DNA of 64,000 nt from CBDCYS01 sp965226185 (GTDB lineage: Bacteria; Acidobacteriota; Terriglobia; Bryobacterales; UBA6623), in NCBI GenBank assembly GCA_965226185.1, contig CBDDCT010000006.1:806001-870000 (forward strand), given 5' to 3'. Shown here piece after piece: positions 25,931 to 35,628 of this stretch. The stretch's first letter is position 1; every line of letters starts with the position of its first letter. A program made the translations under genes and the position numbers. The notes beneath the pieces were generated by a model. It searched no databases. It worked only from the letters and a program-made list of their open reading frames with translations, and was not told where the DNA came from.

Positions 25931-26289
25931 CCTCCAGGGGTTCGGACTCACTTCCGAAATCCTAGTGTTGTATCGCAGGCGACCCAGCAGGAAAAACTCC
26001 GCCCGACGAGAAAGCTAGACGCTTGCGATACAACGATTTGAAGGAAGCGGCCCTGATTTGGCAGGGGAATTGCTCTTATGGGGTTTATATCGGCACTGTC
26101 ACGCGATCCAATGTCGTAGCTGCGGGAAAAGGGGGCTAGTGGGATGGTTGCTGTCCGCAAGCTGGTCGGCGGCATCGCAGTTGCCCTGCCAAATCCTACC
26201 ACGCGAAGCGTCTGCCGCGTAGCGGCTTCGTTCAAATCCCCCATCGCGGAAGTGAGCACACCCAGACAGAAATAGCACGAGGCCGGACA
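25931..26289. other. Region without a recognisable gene
   Basis: About 360 bases. A minus-strand frame of 145 codons (25948-26385) spans it but shows no family features and runs antisense into the permease remnant. Confidence 0.35.
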
Positions 26290-26512
26290 GTCGAAGCACA
26301 TCTGGAACAGGAGATACAGGAGAACCTGTCCCGCCGGCATGTCTCCGAAGGAGACACGCCAAGACGCGTGACGACGATTCGGCAATCCGACTTTGATCAG
26401 GGAACTGCGATGGAGGCGTGGACCGTCCGAGCACTCGAAAACACGGCTCGAGATCTTGCCTATGCGGCCCGCACGATTCGCAACAATCGAGCCTTCGCTC
26501 GAACCGCTGTAC
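26290..26512 (+). pseudogene. MacB-type (ADOP) permease N-terminal remnant
   Basis: Pieces of the acidobacterial permease prefix appear in two frames: EAHLEQEIQENLSRRHVSEG, then RRFGNPTLIRE after a stop and frame change, then AWTVRALENTARDLAYAART and IRNNRAFARTAVL, the usual start of the first transmembrane region. Several frameshifts and the loss of everything after this point make it a relic. Confidence 0.6.
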
Positions 26513-27463
26513 TCAATGGACAGCTTCGCGGAAGGCAGCCGGCGAGTGGCCGGTGTGCGCCTTGAACGCTCGGGAAAAGTGACTTCGACTCGAGAAGCCG
26601 ACGCGGTCGGCCACCTCGTCGATCGACTGCCCGCCCTGCCGCAGCAGCCGGGCGGCGCGCTGCATTCGAATGTGATGGACCAGAGGCATGCCGAACGCCG
26701 CCGTGAATCGCTCCGAGAACGCGGACCGGCTCATCGCCGCCGCCTCGGCCAGCAGGTCCACGCTATGGTTCGCGCCTGGGTCCCTGAGAATCAGGTCGAC
26801 CGCGCGCGCCAGCCGGGCATCTTCAACGGCCGCTAGCCACGGTAACGGGCAATCACTCTCCTTGCAGATCTTCCGGAGAACCCGGACCAGGCACTGAGTC
26901 ATCAGAGCGCTCGTCACCGCGTCACTGCCTGGATCGGCCTGCGCCTGTTCTTCAAGAATGCCCTCGAAGGCGGGCATCAGCTTCAATGAATCCGAGGGAT
27001 CGACGAAAAGCAGCTCCCGAAGATGGTCGAACAGGCCAAGCGATGGCCCGTAGTACACTCGCACCAGTCCGCAGGCTACGATGAGGTCCGTATTCTCCAC
27101 CGTGCCTGCGATGATCCGTGGCGCTGGGTCGCCTTCCGGCGACCCTGGAATGTAAGGCTCGCGTTTTTCTGACTCGGCGTCGCGCTTGGCTCCCCGCGGT
27201 CCGGGTACGACCAGATCGTGCTGCAATTCTCCTTCTGACTCGAGGTCATGTTCGGCTCCTCGCGGCACGATGACGAGAGATCCGGGCACGACGCGCCGCG
27301 CCGCGCCGTCCGGACTGCGGATGGCTCCGCATCCCTGCAAAACGAAGTGGAGCATTACCTCCTTCGGTCTGGGAAGACGAATCCGCCAACCGCCGGTCAG
27401 CATGCACAGTGCGAAGTACTCGACGTGGACCTCCAGGTTCGAAAAAAGTCGATCGAGCAACAT
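26513..27463 (-). CDS. AraC-family transcriptional regulator
   Basis: 316 residues from the ATG at 27463. The N-terminal half is a cupin-type sensor (HFVLQGCGAIRSPDG, GSLVIVPRGAEHDLES), as in the AraC subgroup with the cupin_6 domain. The C-terminal half has two helix-turn-helix units: VDLLAEAAAMSRSAFSERF and IDEVADRVGFSSRSHFSRAF, followed by GHSPAAFRE. The open frame extends 132 codons upstream but that part overlaps the divergent gene and lacks features. It is divergent from the cysteine hydrolase at 27615, which it may control. Confidence 0.88.
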   Translation of the reverse strand: MLLDRLFSNLEVHVEYFALCMLTGGWRIRLPRPKEVMLHFVLQGCGAIRSPDGAARRVVPGSLVIVPRGAEHDLESEGELQHDLVVPGPRGAKRDAESEKREPYIPGSPEGDPAPRIIAGTVENTDLIVACGLVRVYYGPSLGLFDHLRELLFVDPSDSLKLMPAFEGILEEQAQADPGSDAVTSALMTQCLVRVLRKICKESDCPLPWLAAVEDARLARAVDLILRDPGANHSVDLLAEAAAMSRSAFSERFTAAFGMPLVHHIRMQRAARLLRQGGQSIDEVADRVGFSSRSHFSRAFKAHTGHSPAAFREAVH

Positions 27464-27614
27464 GGGTCGATTATACTTGTCGCTTCCCCGTTCCGAGCCC
27501 GGCCCGGACGATCCGGCACAAATCCGAGACGACATCACCGTCCCTTTTGACTCATACTGCGTCCCATGAGCGGCACTCAATGTAGCCGTGGAACATATAA
27601 AAAGGAGAACCGGG

Positions 27615-28370
27615 ATGAAAACATTGCCAGCAATTACAGTCGCCGTGGTGACTCTTATGGCCTGCACCTTGCAGGCGCAACTCCCCGATCCGGGGCTGAC
27701 AATCGATCCGGAGCACACCGCCCTTGTGGTGACGGATCCGCAGAATGATTTTCTTAGCCCCGAGGGCGTGACGTGGGGCGTCGTGGGCAAGAGCGTCGAG
27801 GCGAACGGAACGGTGGAGAACATCAAGAGCCTCTTCAGTACCGCCAAGAAGGCCGGCATGCCAGTGTTCGTTTCACCTCACTATTACTACCCGACCGATC
27901 AGGGATGGAAATTCGGCGGCGCCGTGGAAACCATGATGCACGGGATCAGCATGTTCAGCCGACAGGGAGCCCTCACCACGAAAGGTTTCCAGGGTTCCGG
28001 CGCCGACTGGCTCGAAACCTACAAGCCGTATATCGAGGACAACGCAACGGTCGTGGCGAGTCCGCACAAGGTCTACGGGCCAGAGACCAATGACCTGGGC
28101 CTTCAGCTCCGAAAGCGCGGGATCAACAAAGTGATTCTCGCGGGCATGTCGGCAAACCTCTGCGTCGAATCCCATCTTCGGGAACTGCTCGAGCAAGGCT
28201 TCGAAGTGGCCGTCGTCAAGGACGCGACCGCGGCGGCGCAAGTGCCTGAGCTGGACGGATACGCCGCCGCACTGGTGAACTTTCGATTCCTGGCGAGCGC
28301 CGTATGGACAACCAAGCAGGCGATCGCCGCGATCGATCCGAAGACCGAAGTCTCGAAGCTCGTTCCGTAG
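27615..28370 (+). CDS. Exported isochorismatase-family cysteine hydrolase
   Basis: 251 residues with AAAGGAGA (27600-27607) before the ATG. A short hydrophobic N-terminus (AITVAVVTLMACTLQAQ) suggests export. The family triad is visible: Asp in VVTDPQNDF, Lys in ASPHKVYG, and Cys in AGMSANLCVESHL. Such enzymes hydrolyse amides or ethers of small molecules; the substrate cannot be read here. It is the first gene of a same-strand run with the conserved protein and the peroxiredoxin, all after a divergent AraC regulator. Confidence 0.85.
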   Translation: MKTLPAITVAVVTLMACTLQAQLPDPGLTIDPEHTALVVTDPQNDFLSPEGVTWGVVGKSVEANGTVENIKSLFSTAKKAGMPVFVSPHYYYPTDQGWKFGGAVETMMHGISMFSRQGALTTKGFQGSGADWLETYKPYIEDNATVVASPHKVYGPETNDLGLQLRKRGINKVILAGMSANLCVESHLRELLEQGFEVAVVKDATAAAQVPELDGYAAALVNFRFLASAVWTTKQAIAAIDPKTEVSKLVP

Positions 28371-28484
28371 AAACCGCTGGCGGGCGGGATGGAACAATCA
28401 GGGGTGGCTGGAGCCGGACGACACCACGCCCGCGGCCACCCTAAAATTCAATGGCCGCACGCAATATCGATAAGGGAAACTGCC

Positions 28485-29213
28485 ATGTACGATTTAACGA
28501 GATTTACCCAAAAGGACCTCGACCGTTGTGGAGAGGCCCTGAAAGAGTTGGGAGCGGGCGCCACCAGTATGGAAGAGGTGGCCAACCTGATTACCCGGCA
28601 CCTGTTTGACAATACGATCAATCCAGACAACGGCCAGAAAGCTTGCGCGCTGGTGCGCTTTTACAAGACCCACCCTTACGAAGATCTGAACGGGGAGCTC
28701 CGCGGTTTCGCTCAGGGGATCCTGGGGCACCCTCCCGATCCGCCGGACATGAAGTGCCTGGTCCTGCTCGCCACCGCGGGGGAGAAGGCTGAGTGGAACT
28801 CAAGGGCGGCGTCCGCCGGACACAAGGCCATCCCGTTGCCCAATGAAGCCTTTGTCTCCCAGATTCCGATGATCTCGCGGTTGGTGCACCAGTTTGGGCT
28901 GGATGTCAAGGCGGTGATTCGAGCCGACCCCAACCTACTGGCCGACCTGGAGCAGACGCGCTACAACGCGTTTCATGTCCCCGAAGCCGTTGGGAGTCCG
29001 TATATCCCAGCCCAACAGGATTTCGTGGTACCACTCGGAATCCGGTCAGTATTGGGGTTCGGGGGAATGCTGACCACCGGCGAACTGTTCGCCGTAATCA
29101 TGTTCGCCAAAGTCCAGATCCCGCGCGAAACGGCGGACCTGGCCAAGATGCTTGCCCTCAAGGTAAAGGAGGTCGTCCAACCGTTCGCATCGGGACAGAT
29201 TTTCGCCAGCTAA
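28485..29213 (+). CDS. Conserved protein, sensor-like domain without a kinase
   Basis: 242 residues starting MYDLTRFTQKDLDRCGEALK. The body reads ACALVRFYKTHPYEDL, PDMKCLVLLATAGEKAEWN, PYIPAQQDFVVPLGIRSVLG and FGGMLTTGELFAVIMFAKV. I recall a similar GAF-like input domain at the N-terminus of some hybrid histidine kinases, but here it stands alone with no kinase part. No signal peptide. It lies between the cysteine hydrolase and peroxiredoxin genes. Function not assigned. Confidence 0.65.
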   Translation: MYDLTRFTQKDLDRCGEALKELGAGATSMEEVANLITRHLFDNTINPDNGQKACALVRFYKTHPYEDLNGELRGFAQGILGHPPDPPDMKCLVLLATAGEKAEWNSRAASAGHKAIPLPNEAFVSQIPMISRLVHQFGLDVKAVIRADPNLLADLEQTRYNAFHVPEAVGSPYIPAQQDFVVPLGIRSVLGFGGMLTTGELFAVIMFAKVQIPRETADLAKMLALKVKEVVQPFASGQIFAS

Positions 29214-29274
29214 ACGGAGACCGGAAGGGAAACTACGGATGAAATCGCCCCTTGGGGCGGATTGGAGGCGAATC

Positions 29275-29934
29275 ATGACACTACACATAGGCGATGAAGT
29301 ACCCGATTTTACAGCGGAAACAACGGAAGGAACAATCCACTTCCATGAATGGATCGGAGACGGATGGGCTGTTCTGTTTTCGCATCCCAAGGATTTCACA
29401 CCGGTCTGCACGACCGAGCTTGGTTACATGGCCGGCCTCAAGGGGGAGTTCGCCAAACGCAACTGCCAAACCATCGGCCTCAGCGTCGATTCGGTGGGCG
29501 ATCACACGGCATGGGCCAAGGACATCGAGGAAACCCAGGGGCACGCACTGAACTATCCGCTGATTGGTGACACCGATCTGAAGGTGGCGAAGCTTTTCGA
29601 TATGATTCACCCCAACGCCACCGAAGACGCCAAGGGACGTACGGCGGCGGACAATGCCACCGTGCGCTCGGTGTTTGTTATCGGGCCGGATAAGAAGATC
29701 AAGCTGATGATCACCTATCCCATGACGACAGGCCGCAACTTCGACGAGGTGCTGCGAGTGCTGGATTCGATGCAGTTGACTGCGAAGCACAAGGTCGCTA
29801 CACCGGTTAACTGGCGGCAGGGCGAAGACGTCATCATTGTCCCTGCAGTTTCGGATGAGGAAGCGAAGCAGAAGTACCCGGCGGGCTGGAAAGCACCGAA
29901 ACCGTATTTGCGGATCGTTCCCCAGCCGAAGTAG
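29275..29934 (+). CDS. 1-Cys peroxiredoxin (Prx6/AhpC-TSA family)
   Basis: 219 residues, usual for the Prx6 group. The peroxidatic Cys lies in DFTPVCTTELGYMAG near residue 45. No resolving Cys is evident in the C-terminal domain, which ends KPYLRIVPQPK. GGAGG at 29264-29268 supports the ATG at 29275 over the in-frame ATG at 29239. It would reduce peroxides in the cytoplasm. Last gene of a small same-strand cluster. Confidence 0.93.
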   Translation: MTLHIGDEVPDFTAETTEGTIHFHEWIGDGWAVLFSHPKDFTPVCTTELGYMAGLKGEFAKRNCQTIGLSVDSVGDHTAWAKDIEETQGHALNYPLIGDTDLKVAKLFDMIHPNATEDAKGRTAADNATVRSVFVIGPDKKIKLMITYPMTTGRNFDEVLRVLDSMQLTAKHKVATPVNWRQGEDVIIVPAVSDEEAKQKYPAGWKAPKPYLRIVPQPK

Positions 29935-29958
29935 ACGCGTTCCGGCGGTCGATCCTGC

Positions 29959-29993
29959 TGGATCAGTACTTCCCCGTTAGGGGGGATCTACAG
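29959..29993 (+). repeat. Dispersed 35-bp repeat, copy 4 (diverged)
   Basis: Begins TGGATCAGTA and contains CCCCGTTAGG and GGATCTAC. The most diverged copy; its frame reads WISTSPLGGIYR without the terminal stop. It lies in the 276-base gap before the ceramidase-like gene. Confidence 0.5.
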
Positions 29994-30210
29994 GGCCGGT
30001 TGCAGGCTTGCCTTGCTGAACGGACTTCAGGGCAGTTTTGCGGCCTGTGACAGAGGTTAACAGCACCCGGACCCGCCCGCCGCTAATTTGGACAGCTCAA
30101 CGGTTGCGTAGTCCAGGATATTATTTGGTCAGCGGCGACCTTTTTCAGAATGCTGATTTTCGCTGCGCCCGTGCAACAGCGCACCCGCTGGCCTCCATGG
30201 AGACAATCTT

Positions 30211-31596
30211 ATGAAACGGTTCCTGCTCCTAGTGCTCCTTGTTGCCGCTTCAGGGGGGTGCGCCGATGATGCAAAAACTGGTAAATGGCAGGTCGGTTGT
30301 GCCCGGGTGTCCATCACGCCGGAGCGGCCGATCGTGTTACTGGGTTATGGCGACCGCACGGGGCCGTTCAATTCCGTCGCGCAAGATATCTATGCGAAGG
30401 CGATGGCACTTGAGGATGGAGAGGGACGCCGTGCCGTTATTGTGACGGCTGATCTTGTGGGATTTCAGGCTGCGGTCGTCACAAATACGGTTTGCCAGCG
30501 AATTGCGAATGAGACGGGTCTGATGCGATCACAGTTGCTGTTCAACGCGTCCCACAGCCACACTGGCCCGTTGGTCAGTCTCGATCCTTGGTCCGAGGCA
30601 AATGCCGCGGCCCATGCGCCCCTATCGCCCGACGATAGGAACGAAACGATTGCGTACACGACCGCGCTTCAAGAAAAATTGGTTGTACTCGTGCGCGATG
30701 CACTCGAAGCGTTGGAGCCTGCGCAGCTAAGCTGGGGCCGGGGTGAGGTGCCGTTCCCCATGAGTCGGCGTTTGCCGCGCGATGGACATATCGCGATGGC
30801 GGATAATCCCGAGGGCACAGCGGACCGGTCGGTTCCCGTGCTGTGCGCGCGAACGCCCGAAGGCAAGTATCTTGCTGTTCTGTTCGGGACTGCTTGTCAC
30901 AACACGACGCTGACGGGCTCGGACAATGTAATCGCCGGGGACTACGCGGGCTTTGCGCAAGCGCATCTGGAGGCGCGGTATCCAGGCACGCAGGCCATGT
31001 TCATGAGCGGCGCCGGCGCCGACGCGAATCCCTCTCCACGTGGCTCGATGGCACTGGCCGAGCAGCACGGAGCGACGCTTGCAACGGAGGTAGCGCGGAT
31101 CGTGGAGGAATCGCTCACAGCCGTCGACGGGGATCTCGCCACGACGTATGAGATGGTTGAGCTGCCTCTGCAATCGTTGTCGAACGCCGAGATCAAAGAG
31201 CGAGCGAAACGGCCCTCCGCCGAGGCCGAGATGGCGCGTCATATGCTGCGCGTGCTGGAGGCGGGGGAGACCTTGCCGAAGAACTACGCCGCGCCCTTTG
31301 CCGTGTGGCAGTTCGGCGAAGCGTTCACGCTGGTGGCCCTACCCGCGGAACCCGTGGCGGAGTACGTGCACCTCATCGAAGCAGCGCTTCCGAACCAGGA
31401 GCTATGGATCGCAGGCTACAACAACGACTGCTTCGGCTACCTTCCCACGGCGCGAGTCGTCAATGAAGGCGGCCACGAAAACATCGGCGTCACCCTCTGG
31501 ATCTGGGGCCAGAACCTCGGACAAAATGCGGGCTTTTTCGCACCCTCCGTCGAGCAGGCCGTGGTTAACGCCGTAGTGCACTTGGCTGGTGGTTAG
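30211..31596 (+). CDS. Neutral/alkaline ceramidase-like lipoprotein
   Basis: 461 residues. The N-terminus MKRFLLLVLLVAASGGCADD is a lipoprotein signal with a cysteine at 17. The body matches the N-terminal domain of neutral/alkaline non-lysosomal ceramidases: VGCARVSITPERPIVLLGY, the metal-site NASHSHTGP, the second metal region FGTACHNTTL, GDYAGFAQAHLE, and MSGAGADANPSPRG. It is shorter than true ceramidases and lacks their C-terminal domain, as do many paralogues in soil bacteria, so the substrate is uncertain. Preceded and followed by non-coding regions. Confidence 0.85.
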   Translation: MKRFLLLVLLVAASGGCADDAKTGKWQVGCARVSITPERPIVLLGYGDRTGPFNSVAQDIYAKAMALEDGEGRRAVIVTADLVGFQAAVVTNTVCQRIANETGLMRSQLLFNASHSHTGPLVSLDPWSEANAAAHAPLSPDDRNETIAYTTALQEKLVVLVRDALEALEPAQLSWGRGEVPFPMSRRLPRDGHIAMADNPEGTADRSVPVLCARTPEGKYLAVLFGTACHNTTLTGSDNVIAGDYAGFAQAHLEARYPGTQAMFMSGAGADANPSPRGSMALAEQHGATLATEVARIVEESLTAVDGDLATTYEMVELPLQSLSNAEIKERAKRPSAEAEMARHMLRVLEAGETLPKNYAAPFAVWQFGEAFTLVALPAEPVAEYVHLIEAALPNQELWIAGYNNDCFGYLPTARVVNEGGHENIGVTLWIWGQNLGQNAGFFAPSVEQAVVNAVVHLAGG

Positions 31597-32390
31597 GATG
31601 AAGTTTTCTCAGTCCCCCTGGAAAGCCTCTATACGCTCGACCACCAAGGTGATCCCGATTGAGTACGTCATCATCCGTATGCGCGCAACGATCTTCGTTC
31701 ATTTCTCTGAGGCTACCTGAGGAGTGCGATCATCTCCCCTGAAAAGGCTTGTAGTGTCCCTCGCACCACTGCAGGAGGCCCACCGTGCCCTGCGGTACAA
31801 GCTACTCATCTCGAGGCCGACGCTTGGATCGGAGCGGCCCCACCACGCAGGCTCTGACGGGGGTGGGGAACGTTCTCCAAGCAATGTCAGCTAGCATCGC
31901 CGAACGATGGATCAACCGTGCCCCGTCAGGGTGGATCTAGTGTGGCAAAATCGATCTGTCCCTGCCGGACAGTCGATAGATCTGGGGCCGGCCCCGGCGT
32001 GTTCTTCGCACTTCCGGACAGCGGGCATCCTTTGGAAGTACAAGCCGAACGTCACTACAAATCGTCTACGCCTTCAAGATCGGGACCGCAGCATCGAGTA
32101 CCAATCGATAGTGTTAGACTGCTACGTGCCAAGAATTGATGCCAGAATGCCGATCGTGCCGAACTATCCGGAACTCGACGAGATCGAAGGCCGACGACGT
32201 TTCGCTCGGTCGATCCTAACCTTGTCTCGACGGTGTTCGCATATCAGGGCAAGTGCTGTTTAACAAGGCAACGAAGCAGACGGAGGGTTTTGTCTCCAGT
32301 AGCTTATTGTCAATTTGTTGTGGCACTCGATTCGATCAGTTGCCCTACACCTCTCGAGCTCTCCAAACTTTGCTGGTGTCTCAAAGAGAG
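31597..32390. other. Gene-poor region
   Basis: About 790 bases with no convincing gene. It holds one copy of the dispersed 35-bp repeat at 31908. A 118-codon frame from 31907 starts inside that repeat and has no family features. The promoter of the large propeller gene should be near its right end. Confidence 0.45.
31908..31942 (+). repeat. Dispersed 35-bp repeat, copy 2
   Basis: Begins TGGATCAACC, contains CCCCGTCAGGG and GGATCTAG. One frame reads WINRAPSGWI then TAG. Confidence 0.65.
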
Positions 32391-35300
32391 ATGGGGACTC
32401 CCGTACTCGTTCTTCTGGCTCTCGCTTGTGGCACGTTGGCTCTCGCCCAGACGCCTGCCATCCCCGGGTCCGAGGCAGCCGCCGAGGCGAAGTGGGAAGC
32501 GGACCGGCGTCTCACCCGCAACCCGGCCCAAGCCGTGACAAGCATCAACTTTGCTCGCAGCGTGGCCGCGGACAACCGTGGCCGGGTCCACCTCGTGTGG
32601 GTGGACGTGCGTGACAGAAACGAAGAAATCTATTACAAACGGTCCATCGATGGCGGGGTCAGTTGGGGACCACCCGTTCGACTCACGAATGATACGGCCG
32701 AGTCGCGCAACCCGTCGATAGCGGTTTCGGGCGATGCCGTTCACGTCGTCTGGTGGGACACTCGCAGTGGTTTCCACCAGGTCTACCACAAGCGTTCGCT
32801 GGACGGCGGGGTCTCCTGGGAGCCAGATCAGCAGATCATCGACTCTCCCGGCGGTAGCGCGCATCCCTCGCTGGCGATGTCGGGCTTGAACCTGCACGTG
32901 GCCTACGTAGACGGGCGGGAGGGCCAGTCGGAGGTCTTCTACACCCGCTCGCTCGACCAGGGAGATACCTGGCAGCCGCCGGTGCGACTCTCCGCGCTGC
33001 CGGCGAATTCCTACACCCCGACCGTGGCGGTGTGGGGATCGAACGTCTACGTTGCCTGGACCGACACCCGGCACGGGGGGGCGCCTGACCGTTTCGAGGA
33101 GGAGTACTTCCGTCGGTCGACGGACCACGGTGCGACGTGGGACCCAGAGGTGCGCCTGACCGATGACCCAGCCAACTCCTGGGCGCCATCTTTGGCGGCG
33201 CGGGGAGCCGACGTGTGGATCACGTGGTTCGACGAACGGCATGGAGACTGGGAGATTTTCACGAAGCATTCGGGCGACCGCGGGGCAACCTGGTCGAGTG
33301 ACCGTCGGCTCACTTTTGCCGCCGGGACATCGGTGCGCCCGTCACTGGCAGTCGCCGGCAGGGAAGTGTACGCCGCTTACTGGAACAGCCACGACGGCAA
33401 CAACGCGATCTATGTGCTGGCCTCCCCTGACCGGGGCCAGACCTGGCTCGAACCCCAGCGCCTCACGATGGATCCACGCTCCTCGGTCCGTCCTAGCCTG
33501 GCGGCTGCGCCGAGCGGCGTGCACGTCGTGTGGCAAGAAGGTCGCGACGGCAACAGCGAGATCTACTACAAGCGGCTGGCCGGTGAGCCCGTGCCGGTCG
33601 GCAACGGCCTGATCGCTTTCACCCGCGGGTCGGGGCCGTCTCGGCAGATCTTCACCTTTGACCAGCAGACGGGCGCCGATCGGCAACTGACGTTCGAAGG
33701 CGAAAACAATTTCCCAGCCTGGTCCAAGGACGGATCGCAGATCATCTATTCCTCCAACCGTTCGGGGTCCTTCGAACTCTGGCAGATGGACGCCGAGGGC
33801 TCCAACCAACGGCAGCTCACCTTGGGCACGCCCGGCGGCAACTTCGTTCCCGCTTGGTCCCACGACGGAACCCGGATCGCGTTCGCCTCCGTGCGCAACA
33901 ATGTCGGCCACCCCGAGGTCTGGGTCATGAACGCCGACGGCAGCGAGCAGAACCGGCTGACGGAAACGCCGCGCGAATCGAGCGGCCCGACCTGGAGCCT
34001 GCACGCCACCTGGGAACCGGGGGACCAACGTATCTACTACGCCTCGACTGCTAGTGGCCGCTCACAAATCTGGGGAATGTTCGCTGACGGACGGGGGAAG
34101 GAACAGAAGACCAGGGGACTCGGTACCAGCTCGCCGGATGCCAACGTTCCCGAGTTTGCGCGTAGCGGGCGGAAGCTCGTTTTCTGGTCCGGATTCGAGC
34201 AGCGGTTCGGGGAAGTGTGGAGCTGGGATCTCGATGACCCCGCTGGCCCCCAGCGCCTGACCGAAACCCAGGATCCCCACAGCAGCGACAACCCCGCCTG
34301 GTCGCCCGATGGAACGAAGATTCTTTTCGATACAAACCGATCCCGCACAGCGGTGGAGATATGGGTGATGGACGCCGATGGCACGAACCCGCGGCCGCTA
34401 CTCGGCGGGAGAGCCAACGGGCAAAGCTCCTGGCAGCCGGTGACCCTCGAACGCATCACCAGTGTCTCCGCCGCCAGTTTTGAACCCGCTTTGGCTCCGG
34501 GCGCGATTGCCAGCGCGTTCAGTTCGGACCTCGCCACTAGCACTTCGTCTGCCACGACGGTTCCGCTCCCGACGGAGCTCGCCGGCACTCGGCTTCGCAT
34601 CACCGACAGTGTCGGCGTAGAAAGGCTGGCGCCGCTGTTCTTCGTCTCACCCGAACAGGTGAATTTCCTCGTTCCTCCTGAGTCCGCTACGGGTTCCGCC
34701 ACGGTGAGGGCCACCACTGCGGACGGGCGCACGATCGCCGGGTGGATCGAGTTGAAGGCTCTGGCACCCGGAATCTTTTCAGCCAATGCCGACGGTCACG
34801 GTTTGGCCGCAGCCCAGGTCGTCTACACGCCCCCGGTTGGGCCGCGGAGGCTTGAACTGACTTTCCGTTTCGATGAAACCACGGGCAGGAATGTAACGGT
34901 GCCAATTTCTTTGGGCGACGAGGCCACAACGGTCGCCCTCGAGCTGTTCGGGACTGGCTTTGGAGCGACCTCCTCGATTGGCGCGGTCGAGGTCACGATC
35001 GGCCGAGAGCCCGCCGAGGTGCTCTTTGCCGGCCAGCAGGGTGAGTTCGCCGGCCTTGATCAGATCAACGTGATCATTCCCCAGAGTTTACGGGGCCGGG
35101 GGCAAGTCGACGTTCAGGTGACGGTGGATGACGTCGAGGCAAATCCGGTCCAGATTTACCTGCAGCAACCTGAGCGGCCCTCACCAAACGCGCTCAAACC
35201 AGCTTCTTCCAGTAGTCGACGAAGCAGTCCTTCACGGTTGCCTTCGGCTGGCCACCCGCAATTCCACGGATGTCGATCGGCACCCACTTTAACACTGAAG

Positions 35301-35423
35301 GAGGCCCTCGGTCGACACTGTACGACGGTGATCGGTTGGCACCCTGGGTACGCGATGAATTCGTTGCTCGGCGCGATTGACGCTGGATCGACGCTGCTCA
35401 GCAGCGCCTTCCCAAACGTCTAA
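32391..35423 (+). CDS. Secreted sialidase-like and TolB-like propeller protein with Solibacter-type C-terminal domain
   Basis: 1010 residues from the ATG at 32391, which opens a signal peptide (VLVLLALACGTLALAQ). Residues about 30-400 carry BNR/Asp-box repeats (RSIDGGVSWGPP, RSLDGGVSWEPD, RSLDQGDTWQPP, HSGDRGATWSSD), as in sialidase-type propellers. A second propeller of PD40/TolB-like units follows (WSKDGSQIIYSSNR, WSHDGTRIAFASVR, WSPDGTKILFDTNR). A TIGR03437-type domain comes next and should end near VQIYLQQ (about 35165). The last 85 residues are atypical and may be read-through. Catalytic sialidase residues cannot be assigned. Confidence 0.8.
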   Translation: MGTPVLVLLALACGTLALAQTPAIPGSEAAAEAKWEADRRLTRNPAQAVTSINFARSVAADNRGRVHLVWVDVRDRNEEIYYKRSIDGGVSWGPPVRLTNDTAESRNPSIAVSGDAVHVVWWDTRSGFHQVYHKRSLDGGVSWEPDQQIIDSPGGSAHPSLAMSGLNLHVAYVDGREGQSEVFYTRSLDQGDTWQPPVRLSALPANSYTPTVAVWGSNVYVAWTDTRHGGAPDRFEEEYFRRSTDHGATWDPEVRLTDDPANSWAPSLAARGADVWITWFDERHGDWEIFTKHSGDRGATWSSDRRLTFAAGTSVRPSLAVAGREVYAAYWNSHDGNNAIYVLASPDRGQTWLEPQRLTMDPRSSVRPSLAAAPSGVHVVWQEGRDGNSEIYYKRLAGEPVPVGNGLIAFTRGSGPSRQIFTFDQQTGADRQLTFEGENNFPAWSKDGSQIIYSSNRSGSFELWQMDAEGSNQRQLTLGTPGGNFVPAWSHDGTRIAFASVRNNVGHPEVWVMNADGSEQNRLTETPRESSGPTWSLHATWEPGDQRIYYASTASGRSQIWGMFADGRGKEQKTRGLGTSSPDANVPEFARSGRKLVFWSGFEQRFGEVWSWDLDDPAGPQRLTETQDPHSSDNPAWSPDGTKILFDTNRSRTAVEIWVMDADGTNPRPLLGGRANGQSSWQPVTLERITSVSAASFEPALAPGAIASAFSSDLATSTSSATTVPLPTELAGTRLRITDSVGVERLAPLFFVSPEQVNFLVPPESATGSATVRATTADGRTIAGWIELKALAPGIFSANADGHGLAAAQVVYTPPVGPRRLELTFRFDETTGRNVTVPISLGDEATTVALELFGTGFGATSSIGAVEVTIGREPAEVLFAGQQGEFAGLDQINVIIPQSLRGRGQVDVQVTVDDVEANPVQIYLQQPERPSPNALKPASSSSRRSSPSRLPSAGHPQFHGCRSAPTLTLKEALGRHCTTVIGWHPGYAMNSLLGAIDAGSTLLSSAFPNV

Positions 35424-35628
35424 ATCCCCCCTTGTCGGCAAGGGTTTACCTACGCCGCGACGCCCGCCCGTCTGTTCGCTTAGCGATCTCCGAGAAGGGC
35501 CCTGTACGATTGAACCGCCGTCCTTCGTTGGCCACAATCGCCAAGGTCCAGGGGAAGGAGCATGTTCCCGCCAAGGGAGCTCACGTTGCCTGGCGAGCGA
35601 CTACAATTGGAACCAAGGGTGAGCCCAA

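Noticed and set aside
31907..32263. 118-codon plus-strand frame
   Set aside because: It starts inside the dispersed 35-bp repeat, lacks a ribosome binding site and has no recognisable domain.
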